DNA of 60,222 nt from contig MU277782.1 in the NCBI GenBank assembly GCA_022385805.1, positions 7,488 through 67,709 of the forward strand, written 5' to 3'. This document shows, piece after piece, positions 1-12,459 of the stretch; position 1 is the stretch's first letter, and each line of letters begins with the position of its first letter. Origin of the DNA: Pilatotrama ljubarskyi (Eukaryota; Basidiomycota; Agaricomycetes; Polyporales; Polyporaceae). The notes under the pieces were generated by a model. It saw only the letters and a program-made list of their open reading frames with translations, made no database searches and was not told where the DNA came from. A program made the position numbers and the translations under genes.

Positions 1-1105
1 GGACCGATCGGGTTCCGAAGGGCGCCGGACCGGAAGGGTCCGCACGGGCGCTAACAACTTGCCTGGACGCCGCTTTCTCCGTTTGATACTGGTGAGGTCG
101 CCGACAAAGCGAGGGCGGTAGCATCTCCAACTCGGCCTCCAACTCCACCAGCGAGTGAGCTCCGGTTTTCCTATGTCGTTCTCGTTTTCCCGATCCCCGT
201 CGCTTCAAGTGCGAGAGACAATCAAAGGTATCCAACATCCCCTTCGTACGTTCACAGACGTGCCGGAACATCTACAGGCCCTGAGGGCGTTCGTATGGGG
301 TGCGGACGGCTTCGAGTGTATGGGACTCTGCGCCCTGCCGTGGCTCGTCGCCACTGCCCAGCATGCTTGCTCCCGTAGAGCTCGTCATAGCATCTTAGGC
401 GACTCTACGGATAGGCTAACGTTCTGTGACTACCTGCTCGATTGCACACTCCAGCCGATCTGAAAGAGCCGTCATCTGTAGGCGAAGCCAACGTCTTCTG
501 CATCCTTCGTCGACACTCTGGGGAGAGCCATTTCCATCAGGCGAGACGGAGACCAGGGTGATGTTGTACTGCTGAGAGTGCGGTGAATGATGAGGCTACA
601 CTTGAAGGACGCAGAACTGTAGGCGAGATTCGGACTCGGATGTTCGTACTCTGCTTCTGCATGAGGATATTCTGTGCATTATATGTTTGTTATAAGCCAC
701 ATAGAGTCATTCACACAACTTGAGTGAGCAAAGATTTTATAGTACAAAGTGAATTGAGCCTCGCAGTCTGCACGACAAAAGTGCACCGACTCCAGAACCT
801 GGGACAGTGTCATGGAATGCGCTGCCCCCCTTAAATTCCATGTCGAACAGGCCATCAATGACATGACTTTTAAGGTGGCAAAGCAGATCCTGGAGTGTCC
901 TGACGCTGTCAATGGCCTTGGAGTATGGGGATGTTTGTCGTGCTGACTGAGCGTGCCGGTCTTCGTCTACACTCCGTGTCAATCGGAGCGCCGAGTGTTA
1001 CGCTGTTGAGCACATCGGACGCAACTTGAACGCAGGACATGTTCCTCTCACACTGTCACCAAGCGCCATACACATATCCCCACCACAAGCTGAATCAGGT
1101 CCGAA
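1..1105. other. Left edge, no gene resolved
   Basis: Several short open frames exist but none joins into a recognisable protein. The first ~470 bases are GC-rich and could hold the 3' end of a gene entering from the left. I see no domain, so this is left unassigned. Confidence 0.3.
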
Positions 1106-1112
1106 TATAAAG
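1106..1112 (+). promoter_or_regulatory. TATA-like box of first F-box gene
   Basis: The heptamer TATAAAG lies about 50 bases upstream of the ATG at 1159, close for a fungal core promoter but in the correct orientation. Confidence 0.4.
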
Positions 1113-1158
1113 TCGTTTAGCTTGCGATTCGTTGACTGACCAAGTTACATGTTACAGG

Positions 1159-2494
1159 ATGGCTCACACTCGCCAGTTGGTACCCTTGGAGGTCATATAC
1201 CATATCATGGATTATCTGGAAGACGACTTGTCCGCACTTCGCAGCTGCGCCATCACCAACAAAGCCCTCCTTTCATGTGCTCGCGCGAACATGTATCGCA
1301 ACATCAGGCTGGTAGGGCACGCCTACCGGCAGTCGCAGTTGCTCTCCAGGACTCTCCGAGCAGAGCCAACCCTCGGCTCGCTGGTCAGGTCCCTCAGGAT
1401 CTCCGGCCTCATAGCCCCACACACAAGCACTGGTAGCGAGTTATACCTCACGCCTGACGTTTTGCCTTTCCATCTCCTCCATGAGCTCCGGGAGCTCACT
1501 CTTCATTGGATGCAGCTACGACGCGTCGATGATCTCGTCGCTATTGTCGCTACTCTGCCGGCTCTTGAACGTCTCGCCTGCGACACGCTTGTCGATGACT
1601 CGTCTGCCGAACTTCCGCTGGAGCACGCGGCCACGAGGGCCGCAGAGAACATCCTCCAGCGGCCCAGGCCAGACCCCGCGCTGTTCCCGAGATTGAAGGA
1701 GCTTCTAATCAAGCACGGCCCATGGAACCACTCCGCCTTTGCCAAAACACTGCTTCTGTCCCACCGCGTCGCTATCGAGAGCCTTCAGCTGATCGATATA
1801 TCCTTTGGGGGGACGGCAGAAGCGCTTGCATGGGTCCCCGTGATCGGTGTTGCTGGGCCACGACTGCAGTCGCTCAGCATATCTATGACGGATCGCTCCT
1901 CTCGCCATGCGGAGCAAGCTCTGCCACTCGACACACTCGAGCAGTATGGTACGTATTACTTCCGTTTTTGCGAACTACTGCTTCTGACGATCCCTTTCTT
2001 GGGTGGACCATCCAGACTCTGACCACGCATACGTCCTCGACACTGTCGCCAATTGTCCCTCTCTGCGCTTCCTGCGACTCAAGTACCTCCCTGACGCGTT
2101 CGCCGCTCTAGATGCCCCGCCGTCTCCGGCTTTCCTGGAAACGCTCTGTGAGGTATTCGAACGACGTCCTCCTCCCTTCCCCGCATTTGAGCACCTCGAT
2201 CTCTGGATGGTGGACCGTGGAGGGCGCGCTGTCTCATCAATCACCCCTCTCATCACTCGCCTCTCTCATAGCCTTCTAGACAGACGACATTACATGCATT
2301 TTTGCCGTCTCTCAGTGCGGATACAGCCCCAGTCCTGGATCCCCCATCTGAGGATGTGGTCCACGCGGTACAGGCAGGGACAGGGGGCGAAGCAGGATAT
2401 GCTGGAGAGGTGGAGGGCTACATTCGCGCCGTTCGAGGAGGCGGCCGGCGTCGTACTGCATGTGGATTTTCGGCAATCTTCGCGACCTGCATAA
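1159..2494 (+). CDS. F-box-like, leucine-rich protein
   Basis: Two exons, 1159-1948 and 2016-2494, give a protein of about 422 residues. The 67-nt intron starts GTACGT and ends CAG, and the phases agree (one base, then two). The N-terminus carries an F-box-like pattern (LVPLEVIYHIMDYL, then a conserved cysteine-rich LRSCAITNKALLSCAR segment), followed by leucine-rich stretches such as LRELTLHWM and LRFLRLKYLP that suggest degenerate LRRs. F-box proteins recruit substrates to SCF ubiquitin ligases through Skp1; large lineage-specific families are common in agaricomycetes. An in-frame ATG also exists at 1132, but 1159 places the F-box at the very start, as in sister genes. The substrate cannot be inferred. 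It is arranged tail to tail with the next F-box gene, only ~120 bases away. Confidence 0.75.
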
Positions 2495-2617
2495 GGTTCG
2501 CAGTGTCATTTGGTGAGACGAAGCCGATTTCGGACATACACGTACGCTAACGTCGGACCCACAGCAGGCGACGACTCGAGAAAGAGAATGCATGGAATGC
2601 TGCTCGTTCTAACAATA

Positions 2618-3944
2618 TTATAGCCCCTGAGCGGGCCATGCCTGTACTAGCACTTCAACCGTCCGTTCATGCATCCCATCGGCCACCTCCGAGAACGCTC
2701 GCCTCACAGCATCCGCGAAATCTTTGAGCGCAGCATCAGCAAATGCCAACTCTGACAGCGCGCCTTCCTGTTGTTGTGCGGTCTCCGCATGACCTGTAGT
2801 TGCCAATGACTCGAGGATGATAGTGATGCGGGTAAGGCGCAGCCAGAGCGACGAGAGGAGCGACCGTGCGAGGGCGGCAAAGGCGTCTGCGTCCGCATAC
2901 GTGTCTGGCGGAATTGTGAGGCCCAGTGCGAAGGTTTCCAACTCAGCATATCGGGCGCGACGAGGAGATTCCAGAAGCATGTAGGATATGACACGCAGGA
3001 ACTTCGCAATGGTCAAGGAGGTCGACACATCCGGACTTTGTCCCAGCCATGGGTAGTATCGAAGGCGCAACGAACGCAAGGCCGTCCAGTTTGACGCGAC
3101 CTGCATGAATGTAGGCTTTTCAGTAAGCGGGTCTGCATGGCGCGTTCGTGAGCGAAGGGCTTGGATGGAGAGCGTGACTATACATTTGCATACCATCGGA
3201 GACCTCGACATCGCCGGATGGCTCGTAAACAGTCATTTCGACGTCCTCGAGACCATCGTGCACGCACAGCGTAGTAAGCTAATTATTGCATCGCGTGGAG
3301 TCGTACACGTGCAGCACGACCGTTCGAGGCGTCACTCGGAATCCTGCGAGCACGCATAGATTGAAGAGTGCGAGCAACGAACGGTACGGTGATGGCGGGT
3401 CGGGTGGCAGGTTACCGTCTATCATCCGGACTGTCTTCAAGCGCGTAGCAAAACCCGCCGCTTCGCTCACTTCGGGTTCGACGTCGTGAACCAGCCGTAC
3501 TCCGGGCACAAACGGTTTTGAGAACAGGCCCGAGCAAGTCAACTCTTCCAGCGCCGGAAGCCGACAGAGAAAGCGGATGAACCGCCCGGTGGACTCCACG
3601 AACATGTCCGAGAGCGTGATAGACCGCAGGTAGCAGAGATGGCTCAGGTCGATCAGCGCTGGGAAGGTCGCAGCAGGTACGAAGGCGCGGGGTCCGCGGA
3701 CATGGATGGAACGGACGAGAGGAATCAAGGGCGAACCGACGCGAAAGGTTTTCACGAAGTCGAGCAGCTCGGCGTGAGAACCTGAGATCGGGAGTTCGAT
3801 GGTGTGCGATAGGTGAAACTCGGAACGTGGGACGAGAGGTGAATATGGGCCAGTGAGGGCACATGAGACGAGGGCGCGCCAGTCGTCGTGCAGAAAGTCG
3901 ACGATACGGTCGACGAGCTCCCCGGGCAGTGAGCTAACCTGCAT
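2618..3944 (-). CDS. F-box-like protein (possibly interrupted)
   Basis: The start at 3944 gives an N-terminal F-box-like pattern (SLPGELVDRIVDFLHDDWRALVSCAL) nearly identical in layout to the gene at 17492. The frame runs to an in-frame TAG at 3281-3279 and then continues open in the same frame (CVHDGLEDVEM...) to a good donor at 3193. A 61-nt GTATGC...CAG intron (3193-3133) joins in phase to the last exon (PLTEKPTFMQ... to the stop at 2618). The TAG may be removed by a 57-nt in-frame intron (GTGACG to TAG) or may be a real nonsense mutation; I cannot decide. The C-terminal half is leucine/alanine-rich and helical-looking. Function is by family only: substrate adaptor of an SCF ubiquitin ligase. 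Confidence 0.65.
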
Positions 3945-3999
3945 AAGGATTGTGAGATGGTGGTTAAGAGCAAAGGTGGAGCAGCGCCACCGTGAACCC

Positions 4000-6900
4000 G
4001 TCTTTGTTTGTACGTACTTCTCTCACTGCGTGTGACTCATGATACTGCGCGGCGCTGTGCCATCCTGTCGCACAGATTGTTCCGGTCGGGAAGAGATGCC
4101 TGTCGAGAAGACTGGCGATATCGCGGGTCCTGAAGGCAGTATCATCCGAGTTGTAACGAGTCTGGACGCGGCCTGATCAGTTCTATGGTAGCCATGGACC
4201 GAGCCTTCGAACGCTGGCCACACGTGGTACCTGTATGCGATGAATCAAGACTAGCAACAACATGACACGGATGGGACACTGGATGGCTGTTAGTGAAGAC
4301 TGAAGCGTCGAGTAACTTACATGAAAGGAGTACAGTAGGTCCCCGGTTATGTCAGATAGTTGTAGTACTCGAGCAGTCGCATCAATAGATATCCCTTGGT
4401 GCTAAGGATGAGGTGGTAGATCCTGGGTCAACGTCACTTGCACGCACCTTGTACGACTCTGCCTACGCATGATGTAAACCAGCTGTCATGAGGAAGGGAA
4501 TGATTGTCGTCAGTCCCAAGGTATGTCGTGCGCTTCGTACAGTGTTGAAATCATGGTCGCTGGCTAGGATAGTCGACCATTAGCGCTCGATCTCGAAGAC
4601 AGCACCGACCTGTGCGAGCTCTTCTCTGACCACGCGAGTGCAACTCAAGAGGAGCCTTTATGGAGATTGAGGCACGTCCAACAGCTGGTATCGCTTGAAT
4701 TGCGTTGTCCTCGGAGCATAGCAGTGCAGGAGGCTGTGGGATAGGTGGATGGCCCAGACAGTCAACAGTGGTCGGGATAGAACATCTTGACGCTCACCGC
4801 TCTGACACGGCCACCCAGGAACGAGTGGGCACGACGTTCACCTTGATCATTCCCCTTTGAATCAGCTATCGAGAGGAGAGAAGGCAGGCGGACGATCGGA
4901 AACGGGAGAATTAGGTCTGAGCCATGAAGCGGGAGGATGAGACGCCGAGCGCCACTTACCGTATCCTTATGCCCCCAAGGCCATGCAAACGTGACCACAA
5001 GAATTTGCCGCTTCGCGACAGGTGGTTTGAAGCCCGTAATCCGGGACGTTATGATTGATCGCCGAGCTGCCCGTCGGCGAAGTGACAGTATACCCAGGTA
5101 ATACACAAGTCTGAAATCGCGTATCAGTCCGCCATCCTCTGAATACAACCGGACTTGAGTGCTCACCTATATCGTGGCGCTTCAAGTTCCGAGTATCAAT
5201 GCACACGGAATCCCAGTCCTCGTACAACAACAACGCGGCGTGCGCCTTCAAATGCACAAATAGACATGAGGATCATTTCGGGCAGGTCAATGGGTAGAAC
5301 GTACGACTCAAAGGTATATATGTTCGCGTATGTCCGAGTCGTAAGACAGGGTATAAAAGACAGGGAAGCAAGACATACCTGTAGGCCAGGAAGGCGTAAG
5401 CTGTGCATTAGGTCTTGAGAGGTTTGTCTGTCAGATGAGCGCGTAGCGAGAGGAGGGTCAATCATCTGGGGCGGCATGTCTGTTGGTGTCAGTGCGATTC
5501 AACGCAGAATGTCTGAATGTCGAGGAAGACTGAGGTTGGGAGAGTATACATATACCTCTCTCCAGAAAGGACGCTTTGCACAGATGAGACTGAAGTGTCG
5601 ACTATCGTAAAGAGCCGCTCGGTCGGGACGCTAGGCGTCCAAGCTTGACACAACGGAATGAGCTGTAGTTGAACTTGAAGGCGCACGCTTGGCTCAGAAC
5701 AAGCGTAACGATACACTACCGCGGCCCCGCTGCTGCCCAGCGCACCGTGGACGTCGTGCTCCATGGATAGTACTAGACAGGTGAGCGGAGAGACGTGGCG
5801 AGCCGTCGTCCATGAGATATGACAGATCCACCGCATGGAACGGCGTAAGAGATGGAAAGAGGAGAGAGGTGCTCACTGAATTTTCACTCGCGCGACCGGT
5901 GGGTTTCCCCGCGGCCGGACGTGAACGTTTTGACTGTAGCAAGCCGCGATCGCTGCCTTTGAACCGGGAGCAGTGCGCTCGGGTCAAGTGCAGCACCGAC
6001 GTGGTCCCTATATGTCCCATGGGGCTCAGGCTGCATGATCGTCAGCTCGAGCATATGCTCACTGATGTCGTTGGCAATGTAGGATTTCGCGCTCTCGCGC
6101 ATCTACCGAGTAACCCTGGGAAGAGCTGAGGTCTCATCAGGGGGTGCCTAGGGCGAGCTCAAGCAACGTCTGCGACTCTGCGTTCGCATACGCTCGGAGC
6201 TTTGCGAAGGGAGACGAGGTACTATTACCGACCGACCATGCGATCGCTGATTACACAGTCAAGATGCTCAAGATCAACGCGCTTGGATCCCGTGGATGAT
6301 AGGGGACGTCAGCACATGTCAATGTGATGAGAAACGGGGCACCTACTCAAATATCCGAGCTCCGTGACTTGACAGTCTCCACGTCGAGACGTTTCCGCAG
6401 TCGTAGTGCAGTACCCACTTACGAGGAGACTTCGGCGAAGGTTTGAGTGGACGGGTTAGAGGATGTCAGGCATAGCTCATGGGCAGATGCGCGGGCAGAT
6501 ATCCTAGGGTATAGACAACGAGCTGAAGTTACCCTACCATCTGACAAGCCGCTGGTAAACAGTTGTACAAAATTCCTCGTGAGACTGAAAACACTACGTG
6601 GCTCTGCCAGGGTCCCGACTGAGATCGAAGTATGATATAGGAATTCGATAGGTCTGGACCGATGCAGCATCCGTGATAGTATCATGCTCCATCGCGGGCA
6701 GCACAAGAGAAGCTCCGAGGATCTGCTGGGCATTAAAGCTCGAATTCGCAGCTTGAGTGACAATCGTCGCTGCGGTCAGAGGTCAACCGGTGTTCGAAGA
6801 TGGCCACTGTGACGGTGGCTTGGCAATAGGATAGCCTCGTACTCCATAAAGATATAACAATCCGGGTGGATCAAAAGCAATCGTTGCCTTGCCAAACAAG

Positions 6901-7600
6901 ATGAACGCAGCCTTGCCGGACACTGTCTAGAATACAGCACGGTGGGTGAGATCAAGAGTAAGCACCGTAGATAGGCGCCAAGCGATGCTTGCCTCGAGCC
7001 TCCCGTCCCGAGCGTCTCTCCATATATCGACTTTGACCCAGACTACGACCATCTGATCTAGCGAATGACATCTACTCGTGCGGGCTCAGTGCACATTTGA
7101 CTAGAGGTGATTTCCGTATATGAGGGTGCTCGATACTAAAGAACTGCTGCAGGGATCCGTGCCAAACAGTAGTGGTTTTTGGTCGTTTCGCTGTTTCGCA
7201 ATCACGGCCTTGAAACTCAGTCGTCCGGCATTCGAGACAGTGGAGCTCATTACGACTGGAGCACATGTTTTCAATACGAAATACTGCTGCTACGCACCCC
7301 CGTAGTCTGCGCCTTTGCTTCGTAGATGCAGATTTCCGCACTGCGCATGATGCCGAGGACGCCGCATCAAAGGGGTGGGCCCGCCAACTCACAAGCGCCA
7401 CCACTGCATGAACGACTGCGAGTCTCCCCGTCGTGGCGACGATCAAGTTTGCAGCAACGAGGTTGCCTCGGAGGCGAAGGCTGCCGACGATGGGCACCTG
7501 CACTGCGTGCAGGTTCCAGTGGACCGCGAAATCCTTGGCTGCCTGGTGGCAACGGGCCATACTGGCGATGCCGTGCACGACAGTGCTCCAAGCACCTGAC
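4000..7600. other. Long stretch without a confident gene
   Basis: Open frames are short on both strands. There are scattered donor-like and acceptor-like sites on the minus strand, and fragments that read like protein (around 4776-5110 and 6610-6779), but no chain of exons can be closed. It is best read as decayed genes or non-coding DNA. Confidence 0.4.
4776..5110 (-). pseudogene. Possible UDP-glycosyltransferase N-terminal fragment
   Basis: On the minus strand an exon-like block 5110-4960 is bounded by a CAG acceptor and a GTAAGT donor. It contains KRQILVVTFAWPWGHKDT, which resembles the start of family-1 glycosyltransferases of basidiomycetes (hydrophobic strand, then WGH). A second block, 4866-4776, follows an ATAG acceptor. 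No UDP-binding C-terminal signature was found further along, so if the assignment is right this is a relic. The similarity is short and could be chance. Confidence 0.25.
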
Positions 7601-7620
7601 GCCAGACCGTGCAGGATGGG

Positions 7621-7627
7621 TATAAAG
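7621..7627 (+). promoter_or_regulatory. TATA box of secreted-protein gene A
   Basis: TATAAAG sits 130 bases upstream of the ATG at 7751. The paralogue at 43670 has a TATATAAG box in a similar position. Confidence 0.5.
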
Positions 7628-7750
7628 GTGAGCACGACGTAGCTGTCATCTCCAGCACTCTGCGAGTTCTCACCACATCTTCTGTACTTCGTTGCAGCCA
7701 GGTCCATCCTTTCACTTCATACAACGCATTCCTCCGCGCAGCCACTAGTC

Positions 7751-8646
7751 ATGATCGCCGGTCCCGCCTTCGTCATCTCTCTCATGGGCTCCGCCCTCGC
7801 TCTCTCCACTCACTATCCGCGGGGCGGTATCTTGAGTGCCCGTCAGAACCCCTCCGACCAGGATCTCTTGAACGCGTGTCCGGGAGGCTCGGGCTCTTCG
7901 CTCGAGCGGGCCGACAGGTGCACCCTGGTGAGTCAGGTTCACCTCAGCTTTCGCCAGCCAGCTAGATACTGATCTCGACGAATGCTCGTAGGTTCACATA
8001 GTGAACAACCCAGACGTCCGGAAGTTCGTCGCTCTCGGCAGTCCTGAGCTCAAGTACGTATACGTCTCTCTTATTCAGCGCTCCCTGGCCCGCTGACCGC
8101 AGTGCGGCGATTTACGTAGCTGCGATGGGGGTTCAGACCCCATTACCGTGACGCTCGGTGGCTCGTCCACCGTCTCGGAGACGACGACCCTCAACGCCGA
8201 CCTCGGCGTAGATATTGAGGGCATCAAGATCGGCGGAGGCGCCTCGGATTCGAAGACCACCAGCTCGACGATCTCCAAGACGGTCAGCTTCCAGGTCAAC
8301 CCTGGCCGGCAGGCGGTGTACGTCGCCGGGACCAACTTCAAATCGCAGACCGGCAACATCCAGGTCAACTTCGGCGACCGCGTCGACGGTCACTTCATCG
8401 TGCGTACTCTGATCGCCACGACGTCCTCTCGTGATGTAACCACAATGCTGACGTTCGCACTTCTTTCTCCAGTGGTTCACCGGCACGACCATCACGCAGC
8501 TCACCCCCGACCCCAGTGACGTCCAGTTCGAGGTGCACGAGACCGCCTGCGGTATGTCATACTACTCTGGCTATAGGTTTCCGGTTCGCTGACTCGGTAC
8601 CCCTCCAGGCACCGACCCGACTGACCTCTCCAGCCTCAACTCTTGA
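7751..8646 (+). CDS. Small secreted protein, paralogue A
   Basis: Five exons (7751-7927, 7992-8053, 8120-8399, 8473-8551, 8609-8646) encode 211 residues. The first ~18 residues form a signal peptide (FVISLMGSALALS). The central exon is rich in Thr, Ser, Val and Gly with alternating polar/hydrophobic residues (VTLGGSSTVSETTTLNADL, then IGGGASDSKTTSS), which suggests a beta-strand protein; it ends with GRQAVYVAGT. I do not recognise the family with certainty. A beta-rich secreted effector or aerolysin-type fold is a weak guess from the strand pattern only. The gene at 43670 has exactly the same exon phases and almost the same exon lengths, so the two are paralogues. Cysteines are few (CPGG, DRCT, CDGG, TACG). 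Confidence 0.8.
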
Positions 8647-10474
8647 GCGGGTTTCGCCCTACGCCGGCTGATGCCTTCTGGTGGCTGATCGATGGAGCGA
8701 ATGCATCGCCCTCTGGGCGTTTTGTACTGTATCTATCCTCATGGCGTTGATGGACCCAGATATCGTCGGACACTATGTATCCAGCATTGTATCCTGCTCG
8801 CTCGGTCTACCACATGATAATCTTATGAACCTCTGAAGGGATCACCTCGGAAGGCTTGCTTCAGGAATGCGAGTGGACGGCGCGAACTGTCCATCCACTG
8901 GCAGTGGTGCGTGTTGTGCATATATGGCACGCTAGGCATCGAGGTTCTCACCTAGTACGGGATGATCCACCCGGGCACTCACGCTGTACGGTGGTACGGT
9001 CCTATTGAGTGGCCATGGGCCACGGGGGAGAGCCGCTGACCGGTGCGCCCAACAAGTAGGGTTCGACCATGTTTGCGTCTATTTGTGGCCATTGACGCTT
9101 CAACGCCACGGCGCCCCGCCCACCACGCTTCGGACTCAGAGTCGTTTCATTCCTCGCTACACCCGGGACGCCCTCCTTACAGTGGATTGAACTGCTATGC
9201 AAGTGCACAGGAGTGCCTCTGCAGCCTTTGGAGATGTATGGCTGACTCGGACACTGTTCTAACTTCTCGCATCCGATATATAGCCCTGCGCTATCCGATA
9301 TCGGCCTTACATGCGTATGGCTTGGGTGAGCAAGCTGGGCTGCGCTCAAGCTCAAGCCCGGGACCTCTCTCTCGGAGTCGACCATGCATGGCGATGCCGT
9401 ATGACACGGAAGGCTCAGATCTAAATCATTCCGAACAGCTCCTCCAGATTCTCCTGAAGCCCGCGTTATCAAGCGTATGCATCATCGGACTGCACCGTGG
9501 CAGCGGGTTCGATGTGCGTAACTTGCTGACACAACGATACGTACGAGTAGTCATTGTTGCCACAGTGAAGGTATCTACTATCTGTTAGGTGAGTTTACGT
9601 GCACCCGACCCCTACCTGATCGTACTGGAATGGTGAATGCTGTTCACTGGCAGCTGCGGCCAGGGCGGACGCGCTCGATGTGACCGTCTTAAGTGCTGGA
9701 AATGGTGCTCGCTCATGATATCTCCGAGCAGGTTCAATATCCCTGACAAGGTCAGCTCAATCATCGCATGCGCTTGTAGGCGTTGCAGTACTATTACGGA
9801 GACTGCATCGACAAATGTCGCTGACCGACGGTGCGGTGCGAACGTCTTGGGATTTACTGCGGCGCTGACGAGGCACCGCATCATGGCTTTCTTATTGTAC
9901 TTTTCAAATCAGCCGCTTCGAGCAGTGCGACGATCATGCATCATCATGTTGGACAGCGGGCGCACTCTTGGTGTAGCGCCCGCTGGATGTCCCTCATCGA
10001 GAGTCAGTGCGCCCTTTACTTGATGGGCTGCTGCACGCCGCACGACATCTTCGTTACCCCCTGGGCGTGCCCGTATGCTTGTGTCATGGTTAGCGGCAGT
10101 GATGTCGCTCTCGCAGGCGAGGGCGGGATTACTACCCCTTGTGATAGGATGTCAGTGATGTCTCCTGCCGATGCCCTAGGGTCGTCGACTACTTCAAAGA
10201 TCGGACGGCAATGCATGCTGTGCAAATAGTCTACTTACAATGTTACGCGTTTTGCAGAGATCATCCTTACGTTACGAAACCGTACCGCCACTGTACGGTG
10301 AGTTCAAATCTTCATAAGGGGGCTTCGCGTTCGTGGTGCGGAATACCATACTTCCCCTTCTATCCTCTCACCTTCGTCCGCATATTCTGCTCACTATGTC
10401 ATCCGGCAACGCAGAACTCATTTCCTTCGTGCTCACCGGGTACGTCTTACCTCGATGTAGGGAGAGTGACGTTG
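8647..10474. other. Intergenic, no supported gene
   Basis: Open frames of up to 181 codons occur on both strands (for example 9043-9588 +, 9002-9472 -) but overlap each other and show no domain or splice support. A minus-strand frame at 10016-10225 reads somewhat like protein (EVVDDPRASAGDITDILS) but cannot be extended. Confidence 0.4.
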
Positions 10475-12119
10475 ATGCATGATCTCTTGCACGACAGTGA
10501 AATTACGAGCTACTGTGCCATGTCTGCAGCAGGTGAGCACTTCTCGCTCAAGTCGATGACACACACGGGTGGTAGTCTACTAGGAGACTGATTGTAAACT
10601 TATCAGCGCTGCTGACCTACTACCATATCGTCACTTTGCACGAAGAAGTCAACCAACTCCAAAGACCAAAACTCACGGGATCGTTCATCCTGTACATGCT
10701 GAATCGCTATGTCCCTCTCATCGTGGTCCTGTACAATGTACCATTCTGGTCGTTCTCTAAGGACCTGGTCAGTTTCGCATCGATAGCTCGACGACGTTGG
10801 CTGACACTTTGCATCACGGTCAGGCAAAGTCAGGCTCGAGCTCGATTGCCCTAAAACCTGCCCACTGACCGCTCAACATCTTCGGCAGATGTTACGCACA
10901 GCAGATCTCGTGGACTACCCTAGAATTGTTCCAATATCTCATCTGGGCAGGTGAGTCTATGACATCCACACCCTGGCTACCCCGTCATTGACATATGCGC
11001 AGTCTTCGCAAGCCTTCGCGTATACGCGCTTCAAGTGCATATTTTCTGGGCGGCGATGATCTTCGTGGGATCCATCTCACCCCTGGTTATCAACGCAGTG
11101 AGTCGGTAATGTGCTTATGGATCCACGGTTGCTCACTATCGAGTAGGTTAGCACCCTTTGGGTCACTTACTACATTGATCCATTCTCTGGGTGCGCTCCG
11201 GACGACGAAATACCACCCAACCTGATTCTATGGTTCGTCCGCCCCGAGTTCCACTTCAGATTTGCAACTGACCTCCCCAAAGCCGTAAGCCTCCGTTGTC
11301 CTCCGAGTCAGCCATATGTTGTACTTCCGTTCATTGCCCCCCGTTCCCAGTGGCCATCTTGGCGCGCCTCCCGATCATCCTAGCCGACATTGCCGTCCTG
11401 GTGATCACTTGGGTGACCCAATATAGCGATTACACGAGAATCCGAGCTCTCAGCCGCCCGAACAGTTTGGTTCATGTTCTGCTCAGAAATGGTAGATACC
11501 CGTCAGCTTTCTCGTGTTGATAGTCAGACTCACCGAGCGCTCCCCAGGCACCATCTACTTCGTGTGAGCGTGATATTCAACTGCGAGAACGTCGCGTCTG
11601 GGACATGCCTAACGATCCACGCGCAGAACTCTCACTTCGCTGAATCTCCTCCACATGTTGCTCTCGATATTGCCTCTTTATGTGGTACGTGACTCCGTTT
11701 GCTTCTGCTCGCCATCCTCAGTGCTGAGGGATACACAGGAGCTACCAAGTAACGACTACTTCATCCCTGAGAACGTCTCCATCTTCATCGAGCCGTACGT
11801 CCCCGATGTGCCCGCCTCCTCATATCGTGGTCCGGACTGACAACTACTTCCCTCTAGGCTCAACGCTATCCTCGTGTCCTCGTTCCTCACAGACCTCCGC
11901 AATGCCGCTCAGTCGAAAACGTACAACCAGTCTCTATCGTCCATGGGCACGCTGCACTTCCGAGTCGTTGGGTCGCTTGGCTCCGTATTACCTGCTCCCG
12001 GAGAGGCACCTGTTGAGCCAGAGGACTTGGACAGACCGGAATTCGTTGGGGCACCCTCCCAGTCGGACTCGAGCATAGAAGACCATCACCTTCCTCACAG
12101 CAGCGATGCTACTGCATAG
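10475..12119 (+). CDS. DUF6533 multi-pass membrane protein
   Basis: Exons 10475-10532, 10607-10767, 10889-10950, 11003-11097, 11147-11232, 11283-11491, 11548-11563, 11627-11684, 11739-11794 and 11858-12119 join in phase except at one junction. The protein shows the order typical of the basidiomycete DUF6533 family: LLTYYHIVTLHEEV, then LYMLNRYVPLI, then ASLRVYALQ, then LARLPIILADIAVLVITW, then LLRNGTIYF and a hydrophobic helix before LTDLRNA. Several segments are clearly transmembrane; the tail is hydrophilic and acidic. Function of the family is unknown. The phase between 10767 and 10889 only works if a 5-base micro-exon (GCAAA, about 10824-10828) is used or if the boundary differs from mine. 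The exon at 11548 is just 16 nt. Confidence 0.8.
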
Positions 12120-12306
12120 GAAACTGTTGACCTGCTCGGATGTGCGACCTGGTTCACCCTATCAGCGGTGTAAGGTACTGCGATATATTTGTACATTAGC
12201 TATCCGTAAGCCGATTCCTTGTAGCTGGCCTGCGGCAACCCAAACAATACAGCGTTGGGGATGCCATGTTCGGCGTTTCCCATACTCAGAATCTTCAGCA
12301 AAACGA

Positions 12307-12395
12307 TTCCCATTAGCCGACTCGAACGACTGACCTCGTCATTTGCACGATTGATTCGTACTAGTGACGCGCTCTACCAACTGAGCTAAACGGGA
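12307..12395 (-). tRNA. tRNA-Thr (AGT), intron-containing
   Basis: On the minus strand the acceptor TCCCGTT pairs with AATGGGA, the D arm is GCTC...GAGC, the anticodon stem is CGTCA/TGACG, and the T arm AGTCG-TTCGAGT-CGGCT is intact. The loop reads CT-AGT-A, interrupted after position 37 by a 16-base intron (12343-12358). A run of four T on the minus strand just past the 3' end (TTTT at 12304-12301) is a pol III terminator. A second copy with a different intron lies at 44960. Confidence 0.92.
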
Positions 12396-12459
12396 CACAC
12401 CCAGTATGTTTTGCCAGTATTCATTATGGGTCGGCCATAGAATGCTAGCGCTCAGTCAC

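Noticed and set aside
9002..9588. Overlapping 156- and 181-codon frames on both strands
   Set aside because: They overlap each other, have no domain, no splice support and no plausible start context; typical chance frames in GC-rich DNA.
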